NCBI GenBank assembly: GCA_900175165.2
Contig: FWWN02000682.1
Span: 1,430-65,429 of the forward strand
DNA from: Rhizomucor pusillus
Lineage: Eukaryota; Mucoromycota; Mucoromycetes; Mucorales; Lichtheimiaceae
Length of the DNA stretch: 64,000 bases
Reading direction: 5' to 3'
Below are positions 47,157 to 58,104 of this stretch, piece after piece; the stretch's first letter is position 1; each line of letters opens with the position of its first letter. The notes below the pieces were generated by a model that saw nothing but the letters and a program-made list of their open reading frames with translations, had not been told where the DNA came from and did no database searches. Both the position numbers and the translations under genes were made by a program.

Positions 47157-48488
47157 CTACGTTGTGTAAGCAGCTGCAGACAGCGGTGCTAATCCGATTT
47201 TCTTGGCGCCAAAGTCGAACAAAGTAACAAAGTTGCGCAAAAATACGCTACCAATAAAGTAACCGTTCGCAGGGCCAGGTGCGATACCAAGCATACATTG
47301 GTCTTGTTCGTCGTCGACGGGGATGAGCAGATTTCTGACAGAAACGTAAGCATAGACCGTTTGGCCGGCAGTAGCACCACCAGACCGGATAAAATCAAAG
47401 GCGAGAGTATCAGTTGATGCGGAATACCTTGAGCAGGGGACAGCGTAGTAACTACCAGCGACAAGCTTTGCATCCGGTGCAATGGCTCCGACGACCTTGG
47501 CAGCATCGGCTGCAGGCATCACAATGTTGGTTGTGCCTGTATCGACCAAGAAGCGTTGGTAGCTGTCGAAAGAGAACTGTGCCTCTCTGGCGGTGTTCCT
47601 GTTGATGACGATCCGAGTAACAGGAACGAACCAGCCAAGATATGTGAGCTCCTCAGACTTGGCATGCGGATCGTAAGCTTGGACCACGTCCGTGAACATA
47701 AATTCGCCGTCGATCAAGCTAGTGTTGACGCCACCGTAAACAACCTGGCCGTTACCAGATTGACAGTTCATAAACACACTAAAGACCGGATCGGAAATGA
47801 TCTTTTGCGCATACAGTGCCTCGTGGAAAGGTTGATAAGTCACTCCGTAATCGAAGTACATTTGCGTGGACCTGGGGAAGGATGCGCCAATGATACCGTC
47901 ATCAAAGACAGGAAAATCTGCGGTCTGCTCGGACGTCGGCCCAGCTGCTTGGTCGACGTAGGCAAAGAACTGGTTTTCGAGCTGCACGCCAGCGAGCTTG
48001 ACATTCTCTGTACCATAGTGGCCGATGGCACCACCCTTGACGTATGAAATGTTGAGCTTGTAATCCGACGGTGTCCATGTGCTGGAGGCATTCTTATCGT
48101 AGACAGCCGTTCCAGGGCATCCGTTTTGAGCATTGCAGTTAGGACCTGGAACCCAAAGATCAGCGCTGCCTGTATCAAAGATCACAACGAAATCCCTAGG
48201 AGGGGTCCCAATTGAGACTGGCACAGAAAATGCAGTGTAATCGTACAGGCCCGGTGTATACGCTATCGGGCCGCTTGCATTTTCTGGTGCAGAGTTAACC
48301 AGGTCTTGATTCAGAGTACGGCGACCGAAACGAGGATGCGAAGCAATGGATCGCTTTTGAGCAATCAGCGGAAGAGTGAGCACCTTGCTGGATTGAGAAC
48401 TGCTTGTAATAGGGATTGCAGATGAAAATGCACTGAAAACAGCCGAAGCTGTCAGCAGCGATGCAGTGGAAAGTAGAGAGAACTTCAT
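47157..48488 (-). CDS. Secreted pepsin-family aspartic protease
   Basis: An intronless frame of 443 residues starts at ATG 48488 with a signal peptide (MKFSLLSTASLLTASAVFSA). A propeptide ends near a basic site (RFGRR). The mature A1 protease carries both catalytic Asp motifs, FDTGSADLW and VDTGTTNIV, plus paired Cys (NCNAQNGC), YGGVN, and FLRNFVTLFDFGAKKIGLAP near the end. It resembles rhizopuspepsin-type enzymes but has insertions around the flap. A Met seven codons upstream is possible, but the chosen one begins the signal peptide. A TATA box lies 48 bases upstream. It would digest proteins outside the cell at acid pH. Confidence 0.93.
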   Translation of the reverse strand: MKFSLLSTASLLTASAVFSAFSSAIPITSSSQSSKVLTLPLIAQKRSIASHPRFGRRTLNQDLVNSAPENASGPIAYTPGLYDYTAFSVPVSIGTPPRDFVVIFDTGSADLWVPGPNCNAQNGCPGTAVYDKNASSTWTPSDYKLNISYVKGGAIGHYGTENVKLAGVQLENQFFAYVDQAAGPTSEQTADFPVFDDGIIGASFPRSTQMYFDYGVTYQPFHEALYAQKIISDPVFSVFMNCQSGNGQVVYGGVNTSLIDGEFMFTDVVQAYDPHAKSEELTYLGWFVPVTRIVINRNTAREAQFSFDSYQRFLVDTGTTNIVMPAADAAKVVGAIAPDAKLVAGSYYAVPCSRYSASTDTLAFDFIRSGGATAGQTVYAYVSVRNLLIPVDDEQDQCMLGIAPGPANGYFIGSVFLRNFVTLFDFGAKKIGLAPLSAAAYTT

Positions 48489-48535
48489 GAATAGGTGTAT
48501 ATGCAATCTGATATTCCAAAGCTGTTTCTTTTTGC

Positions 48536-48545
48536 TTTATATAGG
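48536..48545 (-). promoter_or_regulatory. TATA box of the aspartic protease
   Basis: Minus-strand CCTATATAAA lies about 48-57 bases upstream of the start codon, consistent with a regulated secreted-enzyme promoter. Confidence 0.55.
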
Positions 48546-49629
48546 GAAGGATGTCGAATGGGCTCTATATGTGTGCGTTCAACTCGATTGTGGTACAGCT
48601 GTTTCGTACTACAATGTTGCGGTATTAAAAAATGGCACAATCGAGTGTAACAAGCATTGTTTGGTTAAAAGAGAGGGCACAGCCAGAACGATCAGAAAAC
48701 TTATATATTTCAAGGGGTACATCATGGCTCACCTTTGATCCTTTGCAATGATAAGGACTCTATCACTTAGTAGTTCAATACATAATGCTTTTCGAGGGCT
48801 CTAACCATATTACAGGCAATTGCAATGCTGAGTCGTCGGTAAGAATGCCGGCATGCAGTCCCTTGCAACGCAAGCGAACGCCTAATAACAGGGGCTGAGC
48901 CCAGCGCCGAAAAAAGGTTAAAAATAATGGGTCACTCAGAATCTTGCATGCTGTGGCACACACGCGCCACATCCGCGCCTGCGTGATGACAACATTTCTC
49001 AGGGATGAAAATATTTACGTATTTCTCCGTATTACAAACTCTCACTCGTGATATGTCGTAAATTCTCGTTAGAGAAGATTGCGTTTGTAAGCATTTGTAT
49101 GTTCGCTTACTACGCACGATTGACTACGTATTATGGTAACAATTGAAGGACAGAGTGACTGAATGAGAGATGCGTAGAAAGACAGACAGGAGGCATTGAA
49201 ATATCGTGGATTCTTGCACACATCTACATTAGATCACTATGTTTTTACATGTACATACTTTTATCAGATCAAAGACGGTGCCAAAAGTCCGTTTTATCCT
49301 CCTGTTCTCCTTACATTTCGGATACCACGTTACTTTTCTGTTCTTCTATTTACATTATAGTGCCGTTTAGTTCACGTTGGCATGAAAACATAGCCAACGA
49401 TATATCCAGGGACCATCGCGAGGAGGCGACACTTGCCAGTCCCCACCTTCCACAGAAAGATACAGCCAATGACTTGAAGATGTGCCGAAGCTAGCCACGA
49501 TAACCGGCAAAGGACAACTTCCTGCGGAGGCACCCAACAGCCCGAATATCATTGAGCCCTTCCAGGTTTGGGAGCGAGGCGGTCTCCTGACGTCAAGACT
49601 GCCTCGCCCCAAAGTAACAAATTGATTAG

Positions 49630-49875
49630 TATGTCAAGTCACTGAGCAGGTAGTAGTAGTGGCGGTTGACACCTATCTTTGTTACTGATATACTAGGCAT
49701 CCCCGTGGAGGAATTCAGCATGGACATAACTTTTGCTCCGGACGTACGTTGCCTGTACTGCCTGTCATACCTGCCATGCAAGGTGTAGCCGCCCAAACCG
49801 ACAGCCGGGTGGCCGATCGCTAGTAGGACACCGCGTAGTTCAGACTTCACCGTGGTCTTCTACGTCTTGCCGTAG
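49630..49875 (-). repeat. Diverged repeat, copy 1
   Basis: Read on the minus strand, GCGGTGTCCT, GGCTACACC, GCATGGCAGGTATGACAGGC and GCAAAAGTTAT occur in the same order and spacing as in the plus-strand copy at 50430-50625, and both are followed by GACTTGACATA. Identity is roughly two-thirds by eye over 130 bases. Confidence 0.5.
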
Positions 49876-50429
49876 TCGCTCGTGGAACCTGTGAAAGTCC
49901 CGCCTATATGGTTTGCGTTGGAGGAGATCGTCTTCTTTTTCTTTTTTTTTCTTGCTTTTTTTGTTTTTTTGGGTATCTTTTTGTTATCAGGATTGGCGGA
50001 AAATGTAGAACTGTATTGTCAAAATGGCGTTGAATGCGCGTGTGATGATGTATAATGATTACAATACCGCATGTGTCAAAAATGATCAATGCTTTTGTTT
50101 GTCTTTTGGTTTTGTTTTTATAACAACAAAACCATGGAGTATGGTTTTCGATGGTCTTCAAAATCGTCGCAAGGTGTAAATTCGCATGTTGTCTTATGTG
50201 CGTCAAAAATGTTGAGTGCAGATATGATGTTGTTTGAATGCGATGAAAAAACGGTGTATGCGGCAAGATGCTGCATGCGGATGTATGTTCTAATGCGTCT
50301 AAAATAGCACATGCGTCCAAAATCGTAATGTGCGTATAAAGGTTTCGTCTTGATGTGGATTATAATTGTGATGGAATAGAAAAGAGTTCCATAACGCGGT
50401 ATCCCAGAGATTGTAGGATACGATCATGG

Positions 50430-50625
50430 CCAGAGGCGTAGGGACACCAGATCCATTTGCGTTTTGCGGTGTCCTGGGGCGATCAGACCTACAACTGCCA
50501 GTTCAAGGTAGCTACACCATGCATGACAGGTGTGACAGACAGTTCAAAGAACCCATTTCTGAAGCAAAAGTTATACCAACCCTGAAAACGACGTTGGGGA
50601 AAAAGCTGACTTGACATATCATGTG
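50430..50625 (+). repeat. Diverged repeat, copy 2
   Basis: It carries GCGGTGTCCT, AGCTACACC, GCATGACAGGTGTGACAGAC and GCAAAAGTTAT, matching copy 1 in inverted orientation about 600 bases away. A frame across it (VSWGDQTYNCQF, ATPCMTGVTDSS) is partly matched in copy 1 (ATPCMAGMTGST) but is interrupted there, so the repeat may once have been coding. Confidence 0.5.
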
Positions 50626-52929
50626 CCTTGATTCTTGCTCCCTGCTTGCTCACCCCTGAGACACAAGACTAAGTAACCCCAAGATGTACCTGCTGAACTG
50701 AGGAATCATAAGCGTAAACAACTCTCCTGTTTTACAAGAGCTGTATGTTTCATACCTGAGAGACCCTAACCAAAGACAATAAACGAGCAGAAAAGAAAAC
50801 CGTAGAAAGAGACCATGGAAACATCTACTGGAGTAAGAGGTCGCGAGCGGCACCAACGCCGTCTTCTAAAAATCTTGAATATTATTCATACCTAAGACCA
50901 TGCTTATTGGCAAACGGAGACATCGCCGAGTGAGGATCAACAGGGAAGAACGTAACTAGCGTATAACGACAATTTAAGAACGTTTTCAACGTTGCTTTCA
51001 GCTAGCTTGTTTCATACCTGAGACCTTGACGCTACGGAAGAGCAGGGGCACGGAGGGAGCCACCACCAGAAACGAGCCAGAGATGCAAACCGTTTACAGT
51101 ACTGACCAGTGTACGGACGAGTGCCAGAGCTTGCTACCTTCGAGAGAACAGGGCAAAGAAAATACCTTGGAGTAAGAACAGGGACAACCGCAGAAACCAA
51201 GGAAAGAGGAGAGGAATTAGGAAGAGCGCGCTGTGTGGCCTTACAATTTGAGGTACCCAGACTGCCGCAGGTAACCCAAAGACGCAAACCAGCTTACAAG
51301 TGCAATCTGAAATGGGCATTGGGATCGGAATCAAAATCTTTCGGACTAGTCATTCGCGAGTGAAATTTACCTTGGAGACTTGTGTGCATGCATTTTGCAG
51401 CGGAGGACACCAGAGCACGACCGAAAGTGGAGCAAGGCGAAAAGAACATGGTCTGCCCTGCCCCAGAAATCTAAAGATTTCCCACCTTTTTTATGTCATA
51501 CTTTTCAGCTGCCATTTAGTAAACATTGCATTGTGGCCTGTCCTTGAAATTTTCCAAGGGGCGCATGTTAGTCTTAAGTAATCATGCATATGTACTGCTG
51601 CCACTGACTAGCCTGAGTAATCTGATGCTTGCATGGGATGTGTTTATCTCTGTCAGAAGTTATAGGTGTCGTTTTGCTTTTGCTGTTTTGAATTGCTCAC
51701 ACCGCTGCATTTCGATATTGTTCTGAGCATAGTGATACTGTGGCGTTCATGCAGAACCATCCTTGCGGAACAATGGAATGCAGATCCCGCCAAATCCTAA
51801 TAAGGTAATGTCCATTGGAGAACATGAATTGGGAACGACGATTGATGTGAGATGTCAAGAAGATCCATTTACATACATTCGTGATCTGCCATGAATAAAA
51901 CGTCTCAAGATAAACGAACATGAAACATTTTCGTTGGTACCTCATTGTCACGCAAGGCTCATGGACCAAGTACTGCTGCTGGGGTGCTTTTTACGTGCCT
52001 AATTGGTCATGGATAAATTACCTTTCATACTTTGGATTTTAGTCTTGTGGCATTACATCACTCATTTTGCAAAAATAATTGCAATAACTGTTTTAGTGCT
52101 GGAAAGCAAACTCGTCCCTTGTACGTTCCGTCTTTTTGTACTCCTCATGTCAGCTATAAGTGATCAATGCATAAGAGTTAGGATGAAATACTCATCTCAA
52201 TCGCCGTAGGATAAATTTTAAATAGCATACTTTTTCTATTTATTATGCACGCCTATGTAAAGAGGGATAATTCAATCAGTGTCAAATTGAAGGTACAACT
52301 GTAATTACTTCAAAAGGAATGTCTCGGGAAACTTAGAAAATTTGCTTTCCGTATGTGTTTGAGGATGGTAATGAAGAAACGGGAAGGATAAGTTTGGGAA
52401 AGGACGCCAATCGTATAGAGCTATTCAAGGGTGATCTGCAGGGAAGCTGACATGATAAGTGCTGTTCATGCCTGTAATGTGGATAGTTTTATCTTCCTCA
52501 AATACTTGCTTTGCTTCTCTTCCAGTTACGACTTCATTTTGCTACTTCACATACTATGCACAGCCTGACATTGATAACTGTTTCTGTCTTTTCTTCTGTC
52601 TGATGCTTCGGCATTTGAGTACAAAGGATTAAGCACAATGTATTCAGAATTTGTACTATTCATCAGTAATGATGAACTTTAAAGCGATCAAAGATGTAGA
52701 AGGGTGAAGTTTCAGCAGATCAATTAAATAGAAGAGAAACCTTTTCATTGTGTGCTGTAGAATATGCATAATGAAAATAAGGCTGGGGAAAGTTGAGACG
52801 ATATCACTCGTTGATCGTTGTGGACATGACCAACGGATTAGCTTGCCGTATCGAACAAATGGGTAGAAAACCGGAATTGCTGTGAGGTTTACATGATGGG
52901 GGATGGGCACAACTTGCCAGTATCATCAT

Positions 52930-53291
52930 TTAAAGGCTTCGCTGCACAGATCGACGTAAAGGCTTTTCGGTACCATCGTCATTGCTCGTTTGCTCCTTTC
53001 TTTCATGCTCTGCAGTAGATCCAAATCCACCCGTTGCCGTATATTCTTTAAGCCTTCTGTTTGTATACGTCTTGCTTCCGATGTAAGCACCTAGCGCGCC
53101 TAGAAAACGCAATATTTAGATAAACTTATGTAAGTGACGCGAGAGCGAGTGTGTGGGTGGGGAGAAGCGTTTCACATACAAAAGGCCAACGCTGTCCTGC
53201 ATACAATAGAGTCAGTTCTGCAATTCAGTCTTCCCTAAAGCCTTCCAAGTACGCACCATCCTAGAAACACTGACTTGGGATTGTTCTGCAT
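52930..53291 (-). CDS. Small single-span membrane protein
   Basis: Three exons (53257-53291, a 17-nt exon 53180-53196, 52930-53099) give 73 residues starting MQNNPKSVFLGW. Splicing builds one membrane segment (SVFLGWTALAFCALGAYIGS), followed by a basic step (KTYTNRRLKEY) and a charged tail. The frame also continues upstream without a stop for about 30 codons (PPPWVPLVTRVDAADI) back to the TAG of the ARMC7-like gene, so the true N-terminus may lie further up. The small size and one membrane span suggest an organelle membrane subunit, but the family is not recognised. Confidence 0.55.
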
Positions 53292-53381
53292 AATGTCAGC
53301 AGCATCAACTCTTGTGACAAGGGGAACCCAAGGTGGTGGCTTGGTGTCTTTACCAAGTCGGAGGCATTGGGGCGGTGCATG

Positions 53382-54144
53382 CTAAGTGGCACCTCGTTGT
53401 TGGAAATAATCGGTCAGAAATAAAGATGCCATGGTTCGCACAGACTTATTAGCACTGGAAGTTCGCAACTGCATCAAGATTTGCTTCAAGTCTCCGCTTA
53501 GAACTTTTGATATGGATTAGCAGGAAGATACCATCATTCGCCGAACACAATTCATTTACCAATGGAATCTGCAACGTCGGCGAGATACATAAGCGTTGTC
53601 ATGGCATTCATTTGAGTATCTGCAGTGTGATATGGTGAATCCGGCAGGCAAGAAATGAGGCAGCGTATGTGATAATCCTCTGAAACTAGGAAGTCTCGAT
53701 GTGGAGGATCTTCCTCTCTCAACATTAGATCAATTGCCACCTTTAATTTGAATTTACTATTTACCCAAACATATGTTGGCCAAACCGGCTGTACCAAATT
53801 CTTTCAATTGTGGATCCTGTTCAGTGATGGCGTCTTTCGAACACAAATTAATGAACAATAGATATTATATACTCGCATGGATCCATTGCAATACGATCCC
53901 TACCAATGAACAAACTTACGACATCCAAGTCCCAAAGAAACTTAAAATTAAACGGATTGTATGCAAAATTGGCAAGGTTTGCCAAGACTTGTTGCTTGGC
54001 CTCTTTGTACAGAACGCGTAAGATCAATGCTGATCTCGTGTATATGCACGCGACATGCGTACCTAAGTTCTTAGTGTCCTTATATTCTTGCACAAGCTTT
54101 TCCAGGAATTCGCCTCTGTCGGCTGCACGTCTGCGATTAGACAT
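53382..54144 (-). CDS. ARMC7-like armadillo-repeat protein
   Basis: The exons 54063-54144, 53905-54002, 53765-53849, 53560-53679 and 53382-53503 give 168 residues. The sequence RGEFLEKLVQEYKDT, EAKQQVLANLANFAYNPFNF, LFINLCSKD, LKEFGTAGLANIC, NAMTTLMYLAD, SVRTMASLFLTDYF follows animal ARMC7 in order and length. The protein is a single helical armadillo unit; ARMC7 associates with the spliceosome, and the role here is inferred from that. The join between exons 2 and 3 is odd: the required 55-nt removal is bounded by a 9-base direct repeat (53905-53913 and 53850-53858) and has no GT-AG ends. The other three introns are normal. If the 55 nt are not removed, the protein stops shortly after the repeat. 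Confidence 0.75.
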
Positions 54145-54331
54145 GTTCTCTACACAATTCTCGTTCCAAAATGATAAGGAGTCCACGGCCTTGGCTAAAT
54201 GCAGTAGCAAGAGGAGATTTTCCGAATGAGGACTGGGCAGCGGAGAGAACCCGGCCCTTTTTTACGCCGAGCTAGCGAAACACCTTTGTCTTGCTTGACT
54301 GTGACTAGACCCATTCTAGTTTCGAAAGACA
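54145..54331. promoter_or_regulatory. Divergent promoter region, ARMC7-like gene / Zn2Cys6 gene
   Basis: Only 187 bases separate the two start codons, so the genes share promoter DNA. No specific site was recognised. Confidence 0.5.
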
Positions 54332-57300
54332 ATGAGTTGGCCTGGACAAACGTCGTCAAGCCAGGGACCTCCTAACCCTGAACGGATACCGCACTCGCAA
54401 CTGTACCCTCCACCACCTCTAGCACCAATCGCATCGATCCGCCAAAATGTCAATTTGCAGAGACCGCTGCAACCACAACCTTACTATCCATACCCGCCAC
54501 CCCGACCGGAAAGCGAACGCCAGCCAGAACAACACGATACAAAACGCTTGAGAATAAGCAGAGCATGGTAAAAACAACTGATACCTTCGCTGTAAGCTTA
54601 CACAGCACCTCACAAAGTATATACATCACAGCGATGGATGCCGTCGTAAAAAGATCAGATGTTATACGACTACACCGGGGCAGCCGTGTAAAAACTGCGT
54701 GTCTTCGAAGATCGATTGCACATACAACGACAGGTACGAGAGATCGTTTCTGTATACTGCCTGTGATACAATTAGTCATACTGATGAGTCGACATTAATG
54801 CCAGTGCCAAAAAGAGAGGACCTCCGAAAGGTTACATTGAAGTATTGGAAAATCGATTAAAACGAATGGAACGAATATTGAGTGGATTAGCGGACGAGGA
54901 TGACGATAACAATACAAAACACAAGCATGATACATCTCGCGAATCCACAGTCTCAGAGAACGAACGGCAACAGCTGACGATATTGGGCAGTAGTCGGGGC
55001 AGCAGTGATAGCGGTGCAGGACCATCCAATTCCACTGGAAGAAACGTAGAAACAGCATCAAGCGAGCAGCAACCTAAAAAGGAAGAAGGAAGACCTCAGC
55101 GAGTTTCTGGATTCTCGTCGCTAAGCAGCAGTACAATGACCAGATACGTTGGGGATATGAGTCCGCTGCCGTTCTTGGCGCAGAAAATCAATTTCGAGGA
55201 CGCACGTGTTTTTAAACAAATTGGCTTTAAAGTTCGAAAGTTTGGACAGAGCCTGGTGCTCATTAAAGAAAATGATTCGGAAAATGGCGACGCCAGTGTG
55301 CATTTGTTACAGAAACTCGGCATGCTGAAGCCTGGCGAGACAATAAATTCAATGAATGACTGGATTTTCCGCGTAGCAGGCATTGATAGAGCAACCAGCG
55401 ACCGTCTAATGAAAATGTAACGTACCAGGAATCGGCAAATCTATTTACGCGTTGCTAACGACACTTGGCTATAATAGTTACTTCGCATATATCCATCCTG
55501 GATTGCCCATCCTGAACAAGGTACTTTTCCTAAAGCAGTATCGACGAGAATTGGGTGACTATCCCTCGCCTGCATTGCTCAACGGTATATACGGTGCCGC
55601 AGCGCGGTACATTGAAACCTGTGCTCTTTTTGGCGACAAACCGTTCCCAGACGACAAAAAAATGGAGCCGATGAAAGGATGGTCCGAAAATCTTTTCGAG
55701 AACTTGCTTCTTTACGTTCGTGGACCATACAGCCCTTGCGTAGCTACAATCCAAGCATTGGTAATTGGCCAATTTCATCGTGCTAGCTTGGATGAAAGGT
55801 TCGCCAGCAGTTGGATGCTTAATTCAGCAGTTAGTTTCTACTAAAATACTGTATAAAGATGTCTCCCAAAGCTAACGTCCTATACTTAGGCTACTCGCAT
55901 GGTATTTCTGCTGTAAATATAATGTAAATTGCATCTCGTCTGACGGTTTAAATTTAGGCTCAGGATCTTGGACTGCATCGTTCAAGTGCAAGCTGGGATA
56001 TACCTGATAGCGAGAAAGAAACGCGCAGACGTGTGTGGTGGTCAGTGTATATCATGGACAAATGGTCGTCTGCTGCGACAGGTCGACCGCAGACTATTTT
56101 CGACGAGGTAAATATACAAACAATTCAAGAGAATAACAAGATTGAGAGATAACAACTTGTCTCTTTCTGATATTTTTCAGGATTGTGATGAAAGCTATCC
56201 AAGTGAAAGCGCAACTTGGGAAGAAGTCATGGATGCTCCGTATGGCAGTGTTCACGATGCAGAGTCAGATGAACTTCCTCGATTTCCATCTCTGGACAAA
56301 GATCTGGCAAAGAAGGCAAAAGACGAGAAGATTCCTCTCTATCAACCATTTGTTCAACTTGTCAAGCTATCCGAAATTCTTGGGCGCATTCTGCAAGGAT
56401 TGTATACCCCACGAGCCAAACGGCACAGTGCTCAGCATGGCAGTGATGCCATTGTATCTTACTTGGATAAATCCCTCTCAGAGTGGCGGTCAAACTTGCC
56501 GCCTTCGCTGCAAATTTCTTCCACGAATGTTCGGCGGTTAGATCACCGTGGGCACATGCCACTGCTTTCCATGTCAGGTACGAAAAAATAATATCTGGAA
56601 AAGGAAGTAATATCCCTATTTTAACATCCATGTGAAGGCTTAATGTACCTGGCATACTGTACACTACTGATTCTACTGCATCGACCCTTTATTGAAAATG
56701 AACAAGAATTTCAACGCAACAAATTATCCTCATCATCACTGACCATTTGCACCAACGCCGCGACGCGTCTCATCGACATTGCCGAAAAAATGCACTACCG
56801 TGATTTCCTGCTTGTTTCTTGGAATTTCGCTCTTTACCCAATCTTCACAGCAGCCTTGATACATATCTACAATGCCGCAAGCAGCGACAGCATAGTATCT
56901 GACGTAGCAAAAAACAACCTTGTACGTTCATTAGCGGTCATACGACGAATTTCAAAGCTCTCATCTGGCGCTGGAAAGTTATACGAAGTTCTGAAAACGC
57001 TAGTGGCTCGCAGAGGCATCACTGTTGAAGACTTGACGGACATAGAGGAAGCGAGCGACGCGAGCAAGAAACCAGTATCGCGCAAACGAAAGCGACGACC
57101 TACACAAACAAAGGATCGCATCGAAGAGAGCAATACGAGTAACATTGTTAGAACCAGTTCCTTGTCTCCAAAAGTATCAGATGTTCGCGGTGGACCGCAG
57201 CCAGATACTTCCCGCTGTGGAACTACAGCCTCTTCAACCTCTGATGGTGACAGAGCCGGTGCAAGCGGCGGATCGACGCCTACGTCCGTCATGAATGGAG

Positions 57301-57983
57301 AATGGCTAAACGGTTTGTACTCTGGGTTCGAGCAACAAGAACCTGCAACAGGTAAGCACTAACTAAGCACAAAATGCCACAAGAGAGCTTATACATCCTT
57401 GCAAGCCACGAACTTGGTGAATACGAATACTCAAGACACTTCAGATCCGTATTCATTGCAACAGTTTGGGTTGCCTATGGGATCCATGTTTCCATCCGTT
57501 GATCAACTACAAACTATGCCAAGTCATCAAAGTCAGCAGCGACAACAACAGCAACAGCAACAACATCTGCCTCAGACGGTCGGCAGCATGCTGTTACGTT
57601 TGCAGTCAACAGATAATTTCTTGTTTGGCTTCCCAGATGTTGGGCTATCGATGGATAGCAGCCAACAATCGGCATACACCCCTTCGCAACCTGTCGTCCC
57701 TTCCGATGCGCCGTTAACCCAACCTTTGCAGCGGGGCAACGCTGCTCCTACTTCATCTGCTGCGCCGATGTATATGCAATCCAATGACATGTCACAAACA
57801 CAGTTCAGGTACAGACCAGACAATCCATTCTGGTCTGTGCCGAGCACTTTGGAGCTGGATGATTGGACCGCCTACTTGCTACCTCAGCAGCAACAACAAC
57901 AGCAACCGCAAGCACAGCCGCAAACTGCAGGTTCTGATGCATCTTGCCAACCACAATCAATGTCTTGGAACGATTGGGTGTAA
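54332..57983 (+). CDS. Zn2Cys6 fungal-specific transcription factor
   Basis: Nine exons (54332-54567, 54632-54733, 54805-55416, 55478-55829, a 12-nt exon 55890-55901, 55958-56107, 56181-56577, 56638-57351, 57406-57983) sum to 1050 residues. The zinc cluster at about residues 79-105 is CDGCRRKKIRC then CKNCVSSKIDC, assembled across intron 1. A short linker and dimerisation helix follow (YIEVLENRLKRMERIL). The fungal-specific middle homology region has FAYIHPGLPILNK, ATRMAQDLGLHR and RRRVWWSVYIMDKW. The C-terminus has a basic patch and a Gln-rich tail. It binds CGG-type sites and activates unknown targets; the layout resembles XlnR/cutinase-factor-like regulators. The 12-nt exon encodes exactly ATRM of the most conserved motif. 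Confidence 0.92.
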
Positions 57984-58104
57984 AAAAAGAGTCAAGCTCA
58001 CTTTATTGAACTGCATAAAAAGACAAAGCAAAAACGAAAAGGCAACGCGAAGACGAAGTGAAAACTTGTATTTTCTGTATGAAGCTTTCCTTTCTTTTTT
58101 ACGT

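Larger units (their letters stand above)
48546..52929. other. Gene-poor region of 4.4 kb
   Basis: No gene could be supported. It holds two diverged copies of a repeat in opposite orientation (49630-49875 and 50430-50625), T-rich runs near 49930-49975, and a short motif recurring at about 100-136 base spacing (50651, 50751, 50887, 51013). Open frames are short, lack splice continuity and look random. The region is probably degraded mobile or duplicated DNA. Confidence 0.5.

Noticed and set aside
50400..50480. Resemblance of the repeat head to 5S rRNA box sequences (ACACCAGATCC).
   Set aside because: Only a few short strings match, the rest of 5S rRNA is not visible, and the second repeat copy does not share them well.
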